Positions 19,608 to 28,679 of a DNA stretch of 64,000 bases are shown here, in pieces (position 1 is the first letter of the stretch; the number at the start of each line of letters is the position of its first letter). Made by a program: the position numbers and the translations under genes. The DNA is from Bisporella sp. PMI_857 (lineage: Eukaryota; Ascomycota; Leotiomycetes; Helotiales; Helotiaceae): the NCBI GenBank assembly GCA_021307315.1, contig JAJSPD010000036.1, forward strand, positions 1 through 64,000. The letters are read 5' to 3'. The notes beneath the pieces were generated by a model. It had not been told where the DNA came from and ran no database searches. It saw nothing but the letters and a program-made list of their open reading frames with translations.

Positions 19608-21563
19608 ATGTATTTCCTCACATTCGTGGGACTTTTTGTTCAATTGGCATGCATCTTCGGGTTGGCCAGTACAAAGCCTGAAAATAGATTTGTCGTTCAT
19701 GAGCGGCGATCCCCTGCTTCAGCATCATGGAAGAGAGTTGCGGCGCTTGATTCTGAGAAAACCCTTCCCTTGAAAATTGCCCTGAAGCAAGGTAACTTGG
19801 AACTAGCTGAGGAATTTCTCCTAAGTGTTTCTCATCCAGCCTCTCCCAAGTATGGTCGATACTGGACACCGAGAGATGTCGCGCAAAAGTTCGCTCCAGC
19901 TCCTGAAGCCGTATCTAGTGTCTTCACTTGGATCACAGACTCTGGAATCACACCTACAAGGATACTCCGATCCCATAGTGGAGGATGGCTAGAGGTGAAT
20001 GCTACGGTTCATGAAGCGGAAGAGCTATTCAAGACAAAATATCACGTCTATTACAACTCGCAAACCGGACAATACCGGGCAGCTTGCGACGAATATCAAC
20101 TTCCCGAGTCCATTCAGCGGCACATTGAGTTCGTGATACCGACAATACAGTTCGATATCGAAGCTCAACGAAAAGAGCAGCCTTCTGGTCATGTCGCCAG
20201 CCTTCGAGAGATCCCAGCAGAAGTGGCACAAAGCAATAGTCGCCTAGCCTCATCAGATTCTGCATTGAGCAAATGCTCGCAACGTATCACTCCTGACTGC
20301 CTCCGGGCGCTTTACAATATTCCATCTGATACAATATCCCATACAAACAACTCGCTGGGAGTGGTAGCATTCGGCTGGGCCGCCTTCTCTCAAGCCGATC
20401 TGAGCAGCTTCTTTGCAAGTTTTAATCCTGAGGCGTTCGGCCGCAAACCAATTTTTGAGTCCATCGACGGGGGAACATTACAGAATATCTCGAACGCCTT
20501 TGTGTTCACCGGAGAGTCGACTCTGGACATGGAATACACCATGTCTCTCGCCCATCCACAGAATGTAACGCTATTTCAAGTCGGCGATCTCTGGAAATTG
20601 GGAAGCATGAACAACTTACTGGCGGCATTCGATGAATCGTACTGTGGTGCATTAGACCCTGAATATGACCCTATATACCCCGATACGGTCCCCGCACCCG
20701 CCCTTGGCTATCCTGGTGGTTACAACAGCTCTGACTGTGGAAATTTCACTCCAACCAAAGTGCTGAGCATATCATACGCTTGGTCTGAAGCAGACTACTC
20801 TCCGGCATACCTGCAACGCCAATGCCTCGAGTACCTGAAACTTGGACTCCAAGGCGTGACGGTAATCTTTGCTTCGGGAGATTATGGGACTGCTGGTTTG
20901 AACGGGGCATGTCTCAATCCCCAAACTGGGGCCGTCAGCAATTTCACAAATGGGAAATTCAATCCTAGTTTCCCCTCGACCTGTCCGTGGGTGACATCCG
21001 TTGGTGGTACCCAACTCCCTGTCAATGGGAGTATGGCTGATCGAGAGATAGCTATCTATCGACGCTCTTCAAGTACCAGTCTTGCTCGAACACTCACTTC
21101 AGGTGGTGGATTCAGTAATGTGTTCCCAGCACCCAATTACCAATCTCGACATATCCATCAATATCTCGCCCAGCAAAAAGATCATCTGTCCAATATCAGC
21201 CATCTCTTCAACTTTTCCAGTACTGCTAGAGCATATCCAGATGTTTCGGTCAACGCAGCAAATTATGTAATAACTTGGCATCAGTCACTGCTTGGAGTAT
21301 ATGGGACATCCTGTTCCACCCCAGTCTTTGCTTCGATCATCTCGAAGATCAATGAGAAGCGGCTGGGCGCGGGAAAGAGCACTGCCGGATTTCTAAATCC
21401 GGTTTTGTATCGGAATGAATGGGCGTTCAATGACGTAATTGAAGGTTTTAATTACGGGTGCGGGACTGAGGCTTTCCATGCCGGTGAAGGGTGGGATCCT
21501 GTTACTGGACTTGGGACACCTGATTTTGAGAAGTTGTTGGAGGTCTACATGAAATTACCGTAA
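19608..21563 (+). CDS. Secreted sedolisin-type serine peptidase (MEROPS S53, tripeptidyl-peptidase-like)
   Basis: An intronless frame of 651 aa starts at ATG 19608 with a signal peptide (MYFLTFVGLFVQLACIFGLA). A pro-region follows (residues about 30-195, including ASPKYGRYWTPRDVAQKFAP), then the S53 catalytic domain. The catalytic Glu and Asp are in GESTLDMEYTMSL, the oxyanion Asp in FASGDYGTAG, and the nucleophile serine in YGTSCSTPVFASI. The C-terminal calcium site is present (FNDVIEGFNYGC, GWDPVTGLGTPDF). Such enzymes are activated at acid pH outside the cell and release tripeptides from proteins. Many N-glycosylation sites fit secretion. All key residues look intact, so it is probably active. 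Confidence 0.95.
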   Translation: MYFLTFVGLFVQLACIFGLASTKPENRFVVHERRSPASASWKRVAALDSEKTLPLKIALKQGNLELAEEFLLSVSHPASPKYGRYWTPRDVAQKFAPAPEAVSSVFTWITDSGITPTRILRSHSGGWLEVNATVHEAEELFKTKYHVYYNSQTGQYRAACDEYQLPESIQRHIEFVIPTIQFDIEAQRKEQPSGHVASLREIPAEVAQSNSRLASSDSALSKCSQRITPDCLRALYNIPSDTISHTNNSLGVVAFGWAAFSQADLSSFFASFNPEAFGRKPIFESIDGGTLQNISNAFVFTGESTLDMEYTMSLAHPQNVTLFQVGDLWKLGSMNNLLAAFDESYCGALDPEYDPIYPDTVPAPALGYPGGYNSSDCGNFTPTKVLSISYAWSEADYSPAYLQRQCLEYLKLGLQGVTVIFASGDYGTAGLNGACLNPQTGAVSNFTNGKFNPSFPSTCPWVTSVGGTQLPVNGSMADREIAIYRRSSSTSLARTLTSGGGFSNVFPAPNYQSRHIHQYLAQQKDHLSNISHLFNFSSTARAYPDVSVNAANYVITWHQSLLGVYGTSCSTPVFASIISKINEKRLGAGKSTAGFLNPVLYRNEWAFNDVIEGFNYGCGTEAFHAGEGWDPVTGLGTPDFEKLLEVYMKLP

Positions 21564-22142
21564 TGATTGAGAAGCTGGGGTCAAATGGAGACTTCTAGCT
21601 CTGGCACTGTACCGAAATTATGACAGAAAAATTAAAGCAGTGACGAGGAGTTATATGCAAGGAGACCTTTGCGGTTTTGTCTTGATTAACCCATAAAGTT
21701 TGCAGAGTTATTCAAGGCACCCCTCCCATCCATCGCCAACTCGGGCTCTTCTGCCCTCTTCCATCTTACTCGTTATCACACCTCTACCTTAGTATTGACT
21801 CCTTGTGCCTCATTCCGCATGGTGTATAAGTATGTAATCACTCATTAGATAGGAGCTTCATGCTCAACTTCATTACAGTTTAGCAATATAGTTTATCTTT
21901 TTATACTTGTAACGTCTTCGCTCGTTAGTGAAGGACTAGTGTTCAGTCTAGTTCTGCTATACCATGCCAATCAACGAGCCCCAAGTCGGCTACCTAGTCC
22001 CCAGGCTACCCCGACTTAAGCAATTACAAGTTATCAGAAATAAGAAGTATCACTTAACGAGAGTGATATAAACAATATTACTAAGCAAAACTTTTTATAT
22101 TAACAGTTTTTTGCCTGGAGTACCTGTCTGTTGCTTTGTTAC
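21564..22142. other. Intergenic, no gene
   Basis: This is 3' flanking sequence of the sedolisin gene leading into a block of solo LTRs. No coding or RNA feature is recognised. Confidence 0.5.
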
Positions 22143-22514
22143 TGTTGGATACCTATTACGTATCAAAAGGCGTAGTAGCTATTTACTACGCTCTTGCTAG
22201 TGTGATTATAGTTCCTTGATTCATGATTCTAGGTGTCGAATCAGGAACTATAGTTTGCCACTTACTCTCTTTACGCGGCTCCTAAGGGGCTGAGTCGTCA
22301 TCATTCGTAATGACTTACGCACTCCTCTTGCATATAAGAAGAGCTTGCTTCCTGTATTTAGAAAACTTCAGAGATCAATCAATCGTTCATTGCATTACTT
22401 TGTGAACTTCCTGAATCGATACTAGGCTACGGCCTATTGTGGGGTGCAGATATGGAGGACCCACAACTTTCACGTGCCCTGGTGGCTCACGTGACTTTTA
22501 TTTACGTGCATATC
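22143..22514 (-). mobile_element. Solo LTR of a copia-like family (LTR-C), minus orientation
   Basis: Read on the minus strand, its end (AGCAAGAGCGTAG, CTACGCCTTTTG, TACG.AATAGGTATCCAACA) and its middle (CAATAGGCCGTAGC, TTGTGGGTC) match the LTR-C copies at 31629-31812 and 55440-55621. This is the longest copy (about 370 bp); the others look internally deleted. The outer 5' end is blurred because a different LTR (22515-22698) is inserted there. Confidence 0.7.
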
Positions 22515-22698
22515 TGACAGAAATAGGGTTTATTAGACAAGAGGAATCAATTAGAGGATCTGTGAGGGTATCGCGGTGATGGAAATACAGGCTTGTATGA
22601 GCGTTGTCAATGATGATATTGTCTACAAGTTCTGAGCCGTAAATGAGGTGAAGATTCTTCTAGCTCCTTGGCCTACTTACGTAAGCCGATTCCTGACA
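22515..22698 (+). mobile_element. Solo LTR, 184 bp, with target-site duplication (LTR-B)
   Basis: The element begins TGACAGAAAT and ends TTCCTGACA, so it has TG...CA ends. It is flanked by a perfect 5-bp direct repeat ATATC (22510-22514 and 22699-22703), the mark of LTR-retrotransposon integration. An equally long copy lies at 27185-27368. No internal retrotransposon sequence remains, so it arose by LTR-LTR recombination. It sits between LTR-C and LTR-A sequence, showing nested insertion. Confidence 0.88.
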
Positions 22699-22703
22699 AT
22701 ATC

Positions 22704-22877
22704 TGTCACGATCCCAATACAGGCGCCGGCTACAGCTGTTTGTAAGGTATCAAACACGAAGATTCTAAACTAAAGAGAAAAGGTGTAACTACTGCTGGAA
22801 CTACCTTTACATAACCATGACCAGTTCCAGGGTCCAAGCTAAGCGAACCAATGATCGTTCGCGGTTGTGGCGTGACA
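22704..22877 (+). mobile_element. LTR-A-type fragment (TGTCACGATCCC...GGCGTGACA)
   Basis: It starts TGTCACGATCCC and ends GGCGTGACA, and contains ATTCTAAACTAAAG, AAAGGTGTA and GCGAACCAATG, all shared with the LTR of the Ty3/gypsy element at 60330-60520. Homology with the copy at 27015 continues beyond the CGTGACA to about 22930, so the true 3' boundary in this subfamily is uncertain. No target-site duplication is seen. Confidence 0.7.
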
Positions 22878-23264
22878 TCTGCCAGTGAATGCCAGAAATG
22901 GTCAGTGCGTCGTGCACGTGATCTCTCACAGTTACAAAGGTTCGAAAAAGCTTGCTCAGATTTTTTAGACTTAAAACTACTATTCCTCCCTACCATTTTA
23001 TATTTTGGCAATTTTCCATCGCTCCAAAAAAGCATAAATCATCTGTTCTTATTATAGAAAAAGCTAAACCATTGGTGCCAAGGAATTTGAAGTAACGTCT
23101 TGCTACTGGCTGCTAACTTGCTTTTAAACACCTCACCCATGAACAATATTGGACGCAATTTATTCCAGTTTTTCTGTAGGAACATCTCTCAAGGGCCAGC
23201 TGCTATTTTGCGCTATGCAAACTATATTTCTGATATGCATTACTGGAGTTTCCCTTATCAGATA

Positions 23265-25838
23265 CTAATGTAGTGTGGGTTCCTCCATCCAACTGTAGGT
23301 CTGGGACAAGGTGTGCCATTCCGCTGGCTCGAGATGGTAGTGCCCCTGGTTATAAATCGGTTCCATGAATTCCCGGTAGGGCGGGCGTTGTAATGTGTCG
23401 GGTGGCAAATCGCCTACTAAGATAGAGTGCCAAGATCTTTGGTTAATAGGAGGGTTGGGTTCGCTATGGGAGTAGTTGAGGTCGCCGTTGCTAACTGTTG
23501 ATGGAGAGTTGTATTCAGAGCCATAACATGTGGAGGGTATATCGGGAGAAGAAGCAGGGTTTCCACAGAACTGCGAGAGAGGCAAGGAAGGACCCTCTAA
23601 TCCACAATTGGGAATTTTGGAATCTGGTCGAAAGGGGTCTTGGGGGCTTGTTGAAGACATTTCTCTAAGTGTCTCGTTCGACTGACTCATGCTCTCGGGG
23701 CTCCTATCTTCCGGGTCAAGTCGAGCCCCTGAAGTTTTCCTCACTTGAAACATTCCTCGGAGCTTTTCCTGGCAAAGTCTCATTACTGAAATCAGTAAGT
23801 CTTTATGTTCAGGCGCCACATCGCCCCTGGCATTAAGTTCCTCTTGGACCAGACCTAGCAGCTCTTGCTCAGAATACTGGATATATTCTTTTCTTTCCTC
23901 AATGTCGCGAGAGAACCCATGAGAATCTGTTAGGTCTACTTGAAAATCAGTACAGGGATCACAGACATAGTCCAGAGAGCCTTACATGGTCCAGACGCAG
24001 GCATAGGGTCTCCTGGGAAGAGTCTTTTATATATGTAAATCCATATAGCCTCCGCAGTAGGGGCTGTACCGTTCTTGGATCTTTTCTTCAACTCTCCCTC
24101 CATGTCAGGCGTGAGACCTTTGGTCTTGGACGGGGGTAAAGTCCGTATCTCACAGGTGATTTTTTCAGGGTTCCGGACCGGTAGATGATTATCCAGGGCT
24201 GATTTGTTTTTGAAAGTATCTCCACATCTGGAACATGTATGTGGCAGGGTATGTTTTCTGTACATATGTTCTCTTCAAACCTTGTTAGTGAAGAAAACTG
24301 TAAAATATCTCCGGGGTTCTCCGGGAAACTTACTTGAGTCGAGCTATATTTGGAAAGCGGCGCGTTGCACAGATGAAGTACTTCCCGTCGTGGAATAGAT
24401 CGCTCGCAAAATAAATTGGATCGTTTTTGTAGAATGGGCAGGCCAATCCCTTATTCAAATATTCGGAATAACTTTTGTCAGGTATTCTCTGAGTCGAATC
24501 GTCTTCATCACCGCTTTCGTCATTAGGGACTTCACCGTTTCCACCATCCCCAAGTGATCGTTTCCGTTTTCCGGGCGTTCCATCCTTACTAGTTCCGCTT
24601 GCACCTTCAGAAGGGCGACATTCGGATTGTCCAGAAGTAGACCCATTAGCTTCGTTCCTGAACCGAGTCGAAATCCTTTGCCATTCATCGTGGAATAGAG
24701 AATACAACAGACGAAGATAGACTGGAAAGAGTGCGTTCGAACCCGGGAACTCAGCACCTAAGACCCAACTTCTAATTCCGATACTGTCTAACGGAGCACT
24801 CAACATATTGGGAGCCGCTTGTTCAGTAGCGAGCTCGTGAGGCGACGGTCCGCCTAGGGGCCTCGAGTACTGATGCTTGCTTGATACCGAGACCTCATCG
24901 CCTACCTCCCTGGCCCTGGGGTTATTGCTGCTTTCGTCACATCTATTTGCAGTTTCCTCCGCTAAATTCGCACAAGGAGTCTCGTCGAAGCTGCGCTGCA
25001 AAATCTGTGGTTTGGGCTTGGGGATTGGCCTGAATGGAAGGATGTTGCGGGGCCTGAATGGAAAGATGTTGCGGGGCCTGAAGGGAAGGATGTTGTGGCT
25101 TGGCTGCTGCTTGATAGAGGGCGGGGCGCTGTTTGTTGGCTGGGCCGTGGTCTTTATGTTCATATCCAGCGACTTGGATAGCTTATAGAAGTGTTGACTA
25201 GCGCTATCTAGAGCGTATTTGACAGCGGTGGCCTGGTATTGCAACTTGCGATCACCGCTAACCATGAAGGAGCTCTCGGAACATTTGCCATGACCAACCG
25301 GCTTCGGAGCATTCCCGCCATGTTGGGAAGAAAGTCTTGAGAGAGCATTATCTGGTGAAGAGAATTCTGCGCAGACTTGTGAGGCCAAGGCATGGTAATT
25401 GTATTGTGTGATGATATCTTCGGGGTTGTCGACGTAACCGGGGGAGAATATGGGTGGAAATGTGGGGTAACCTATTTCGGCGATATCAGTAAAGTCTTGT
25501 GTGAAGGGCCTTCCTCGGATATGGATATCCTTTGTTTTCTAATCGTAGCAAAGGGGAAGATGGAGGAACCACTAGGAGGCACTCGAAAAGTTAAATGCAG
25601 CCCGGAAGGAACATTTGGATCTGAAAGAAAGACAAGAACTCGGCGGCCTATGTGACAACTCACCTAAGCACTGGAGGACGTTCGGAAATTCCGCCTGCCG
25701 TCTAAGGCTAGGAGACAGGCTGTCCGTGTCTGTGTCACGAATATCGTTCTTGAAATGTTTGCTCCTAAGCCCTTTGGCCAACTCGCCATCGTTAGTTTTA
25801 CGGCCCTCCACCCGACCGATCGTGTCTTTTATATCCAT
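23265..25838 (-). CDS. C2H2-type zinc-finger-like regulatory protein (N-terminal exon uncertain)
   Basis: Well-supported exons are 25538-24334, 24272-23986 and 23935-23265 (720 aa). The introns are 61 nt (GTAAGT...TTTGAAG) and 50 nt (GTAAGG, TACTGAT, GTAG). The domain core starts GLACPFYKNDPIYF, continues through CATRRFPNIARLKEHMYRKH and HTCSRCGDTFKNKSALDNHL, and ends with IYIYKRLFPGDPMP. This is the ascomycete ACPFYK-type zinc-finger arrangement, in which degenerate first fingers precede a C2H2 finger. The N-terminal half is low-complexity and includes three RNI(L/F)PFRP repeats; a KRKR patch could be a nuclear signal. The probable start is ATG 25838, but connecting it needs one or two small introns I could not fix with confidence. 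The likely role is nuclear regulation, unproven. A scrap of this gene is duplicated at 26959-27014. Confidence 0.75.
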
Positions 25839-26011
25839 GAACTAGCTCGTACTGCCACGCTGTATTCGGTGTAAAAGCAAAACGGGGTGCATTGTATACC
25901 CTTGTAAGGATATGAAAGCTTTAGTTGAGGACGACTCGAAACGTGTTCTCCGAACTCCTAGAGTGAGTTGAGGTTGAAGCCATAACCGAGAATTAGTGTG
26001 GCGTACCAGTT

Positions 26012-26784
26012 CCCAAGGTTTCGTCCCCTGTCCCCGATGACGGAAAACTTTCGCGCCTCCTGCTCAAAACCCCAAAGCGCGCACAACATTTGCTTGCTCA
26101 TCAGCTTCATTTGCGGCTTACAATTGGGTATCCTCGGGACTTTCAAACAAAGGCTTAAAACGGGACTGTGGGAACACCCGGGTCGGAGTAATTACTTATA
26201 CTTTAACCTGAGGGCACGCACGCATGTGTTTCATGCGCAATGCTCGTTGAGGCTGGTGGATAAGTCTTGATTGTGGGTTGATTCTTGATTGTTGTGAGCT
26301 CTTGTTCTAAGGGGTTGAGTAGGATCGAGGTCCCACGTTTCAGGCGCTAGTCACATAATCATAAATACGTATAAATGGGTACTAACAGGGACTTATTTCT
26401 AATAGCTTTTATTTATTAACATGCGACACTACTACCGCTAGTTTATTCGTTGCTTTAAAAAATTTTATTTACACAAATCCAGCTTAATCGAGCTTAATTA
26501 GCTGTACAAGTTGCACAGGTGCGTTGCTTAGTGGCGCAGCCTGTATTGGCGCTTTTGAAGTTGGGCGGATCAATGTACTTAAAATGTGCGACCTTATCGC
26601 CAAGTCTAGGCCGCAAGCCAAGCTAACACCGCATTTGGCCGCCAGCAAAAAAGAGAACGGTCTAGGTTTGATGCGTGAGTATTTTTAAAAGGGAGCAAGG
26701 CCACAAAAGCACATTTAACATATGTATCCAGTGCCAGTGCTCGATGTCAGGAATCAACATCCAAACCGAAAACTGTCCTGGATA
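26012..26784. repeat. Segmental duplication, copy 1
   Basis: This stretch matches 27369-27919 in the same orientation, e.g. CGCCTCCTGCTCAAAACC, GCGCACAACATTTGCTTGCT and CCAGTGCCAGTGCTCGATGT are shared exactly. Differences are overwhelmingly C/T and G/A transitions, which is the RIP pattern. No gene is recognised inside. An LTR follows at 26790. Confidence 0.9.
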
Positions 26785-26789
26785 GAGTC

Positions 26790-26958
26790 TGTCACGATTA
26801 CCACGTGATAATCTCGGGTATGCTTTCCTATTCAGGACTAGTGATCAACATGCATGACGTATGACGATTCTGTTGCTGTACCTTCCCTCCTTCGTTTAGA
26901 ATCCTCGTAATAGAATCCCCCTATTAGCTTCAATAGCGCAGGATTTGGATTCGTGACA
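26790..26958 (+). mobile_element. Solo LTR-like element (LTR-D)
   Basis: It starts TGTCACGATTACC and ends TTCGTGACA (169 bp). Internal blocks (CCTATTCAGGACT, TTTAGAATCCTCG, AATAGAAT) recur in the intronic copy at 30071-30250. No clean target-site duplication flanks it, as expected if rearrangement followed insertion at the duplication junction. Confidence 0.75.
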
Positions 26959-27014
26959 GCCGTTATATTTATATCCAGTAACTTTAGTAGCTTATAGCAG
27001 TGTTAACCAGCGCT
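26959..27014. pseudogene. Fragment copied from the C2H2-like gene
   Basis: Between two LTRs lies a 56-bp piece (including ATCCAG, TAGCTTATAG, AGTGTT and AGCGCT) that aligns with 25145-25205 inside the main exon of the neighbouring C2H2-like gene, in the same orientation. It shows that the tandem duplication once included part of that gene. Confidence 0.7.
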
Positions 27015-27184
27015 TGTCACGATCCCAATACAGGCACCGGCTACCTGTTTGGAAGGTGCTCTGACCAGTTCAGGTCCTATCTAAACGAACCAATGAGCGT
27101 TCGCAGTTGTGGCGCGACAATTGTCACATGAATGTCAGGAATGATCGTATGGCGCGCACGTGATCTCTAGGACAGTCTCGTTCC
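27015..27184 (+). mobile_element. LTR-A-type copy interrupted by LTR-B
   Basis: It starts TGTCACGATCCCAATACAGG and keeps CTAAACGAACCAATGAGCG and GCGCACGTGATCTC, matching 22704-22930. It is immediately followed by the LTR-B insertion at 27185. The central part seen in the 22.7-kb copy is deleted here. Confidence 0.7.
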
Positions 27185-27368
27185 TGTCAGAAATGTGTTC
27201 TATTAGGCAGGGGATCTATTAGAGGATCTGTGAGAGTATCACGGCGATAGAGTATACAGGCTTGTAAGAGCGTTACGGATGATGATATTGTCTACAGTTC
27301 TGAGCCGTAAATGAGCGGAAGCGATTTCTAGCTCCTTGGCCTTTCTTACGCTAGCCGATTCCTGACAG
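27185..27368 (+). mobile_element. Solo LTR, 184 bp, with target-site duplication (LTR-B)
   Basis: TGTCAGAAAT...CCTGACA, the same length as the 22515 copy, flanked by a perfect GTTCC duplication (27180-27184 and 27369-27373). It differs from the other copy by scattered transitions. Confidence 0.88.
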
Positions 27369-27919
27369 TTCCCTTGTCCCTCCAAACGGAAACTTTTGCG
27401 CCTCCTGCTCAAAACCCCAAAGCGCGCACAACATTTGCTTGCTCATCGACTTTATCTGCGGCTCACAATTGGATATCTTCGAGACTTTTAAACAAAGGTA
27501 AGTCTCCCCAGAACGGGACTTATCTCAAATGGCTATTACTTATCAATATGAAACACTACTACAGCCAGTCTATTCGTCGCCTTAAATTCTTCACTTATAC
27601 AGATCTAATCCAACCAAGCCCAACCAGCTGTACGAGTTACACAAATGCGTTGCCCAACGACACAACCTATACTGGCGCTTTCAAAATTGGGCGAATCAAT
27701 GTACTTAAGGTGTGCGGCCACATCGCCAAGTCTAGGGCCGCAAGCCAAGCTAACATCGCATTTAGCCGCCAGCAAAAAAGAGAACGGTTTACGTTTGGGT
27801 ATGCGTGAGTTTTTTGGGGGAGGAGGGGAAGGAAGAAGGCCATGAAAGCACATCTAACATATGTATCCAGTGCCAGTGCTCGATGTCAGGGATCAGCATC
27901 CAAACCGAAAACTGTCCTG
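27369..27919. repeat. Segmental duplication, copy 2
   Basis: This is the second copy of 26012-26784. It lacks about 200 bp present in copy 1 (around 26165-26380) and is separated from it by three LTRs and a C2H2-gene scrap. After 27919 the two sequences diverge abruptly, marking the duplication edge. Confidence 0.9.
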
Positions 27920-28679
27920 GATGTGGGGTCCCTCGGTGTGTGACCTGCAATACATTCAAAGTCCAGGTCCGGTAGGCTGGAATATACGGCTTGCAGATAT
28001 TGGAGGAAAAGCATGATGCTGAAGCAAAATGTGATCCTACGTACGTGGCACCCAATGCCCGGGAGCCGTTGGAATTCAGCTAACAGCCCCAAAATATAGT
28101 ACGCATGTACTAGTCGGGTACCAATGCTCCTCAGTGCTGTTCTCCTCGCGGCGTGTAATGTCCTACATGTGGTCTACTTACGCCTTTCTTTGTAACCTGT
28201 AGGCGGCCATTTCTAAGGAAGAATGGATTGTGGGGCAATCTGCGGAGCAAAATTTTGGAACCATATGACCTCTCCTGTAATCAAGTCACTTCTGCCATAG
28301 ACAGCGTATATACGCTCATGTTTTGTTCGAGATCAGAGTTCCATCCGTCGGCTCCCTTTCCGGGTAGGTACTTCGCGAGCTAGCATGCCTATGAACTACA
28401 ATCTTACCTCTGCTTCCTTGCCTTTCAAGAGGGGTGCCTTAGAAATTCACATTGACCGCCTAATGCAGTCCTCAAACGTCGATGTTTTATTACATTTTCG
28501 ATCCCCACAGACCCTTTTAACCTATACTTTATCCATTTGACCGAGAATTTCCTCAACTTCTATCGTGATCCATACCTAACAAAGATAGCTTTATGACCTC
28601 CAATTAGAGGCCTTTATCCCCCTCCCGGTAACGTCCTACTCTTACGATCGCCAGGAGGCACTTAGCCGACATTCAAGAT
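27920..28679. other. Intergenic; promoter side of the CorA-like gene
   Basis: No gene or repeat recognised. The last 200 bases are pyrimidine-rich, as often seen upstream of fungal start codons. Confidence 0.5.

Noticed and set aside
27374..27853. Plus- and minus-strand open frames in the duplicated segment
   Set aside because: The frames are not conserved in the other copy (26012-26784), where stops and indels break them, so they are unlikely to be genes.
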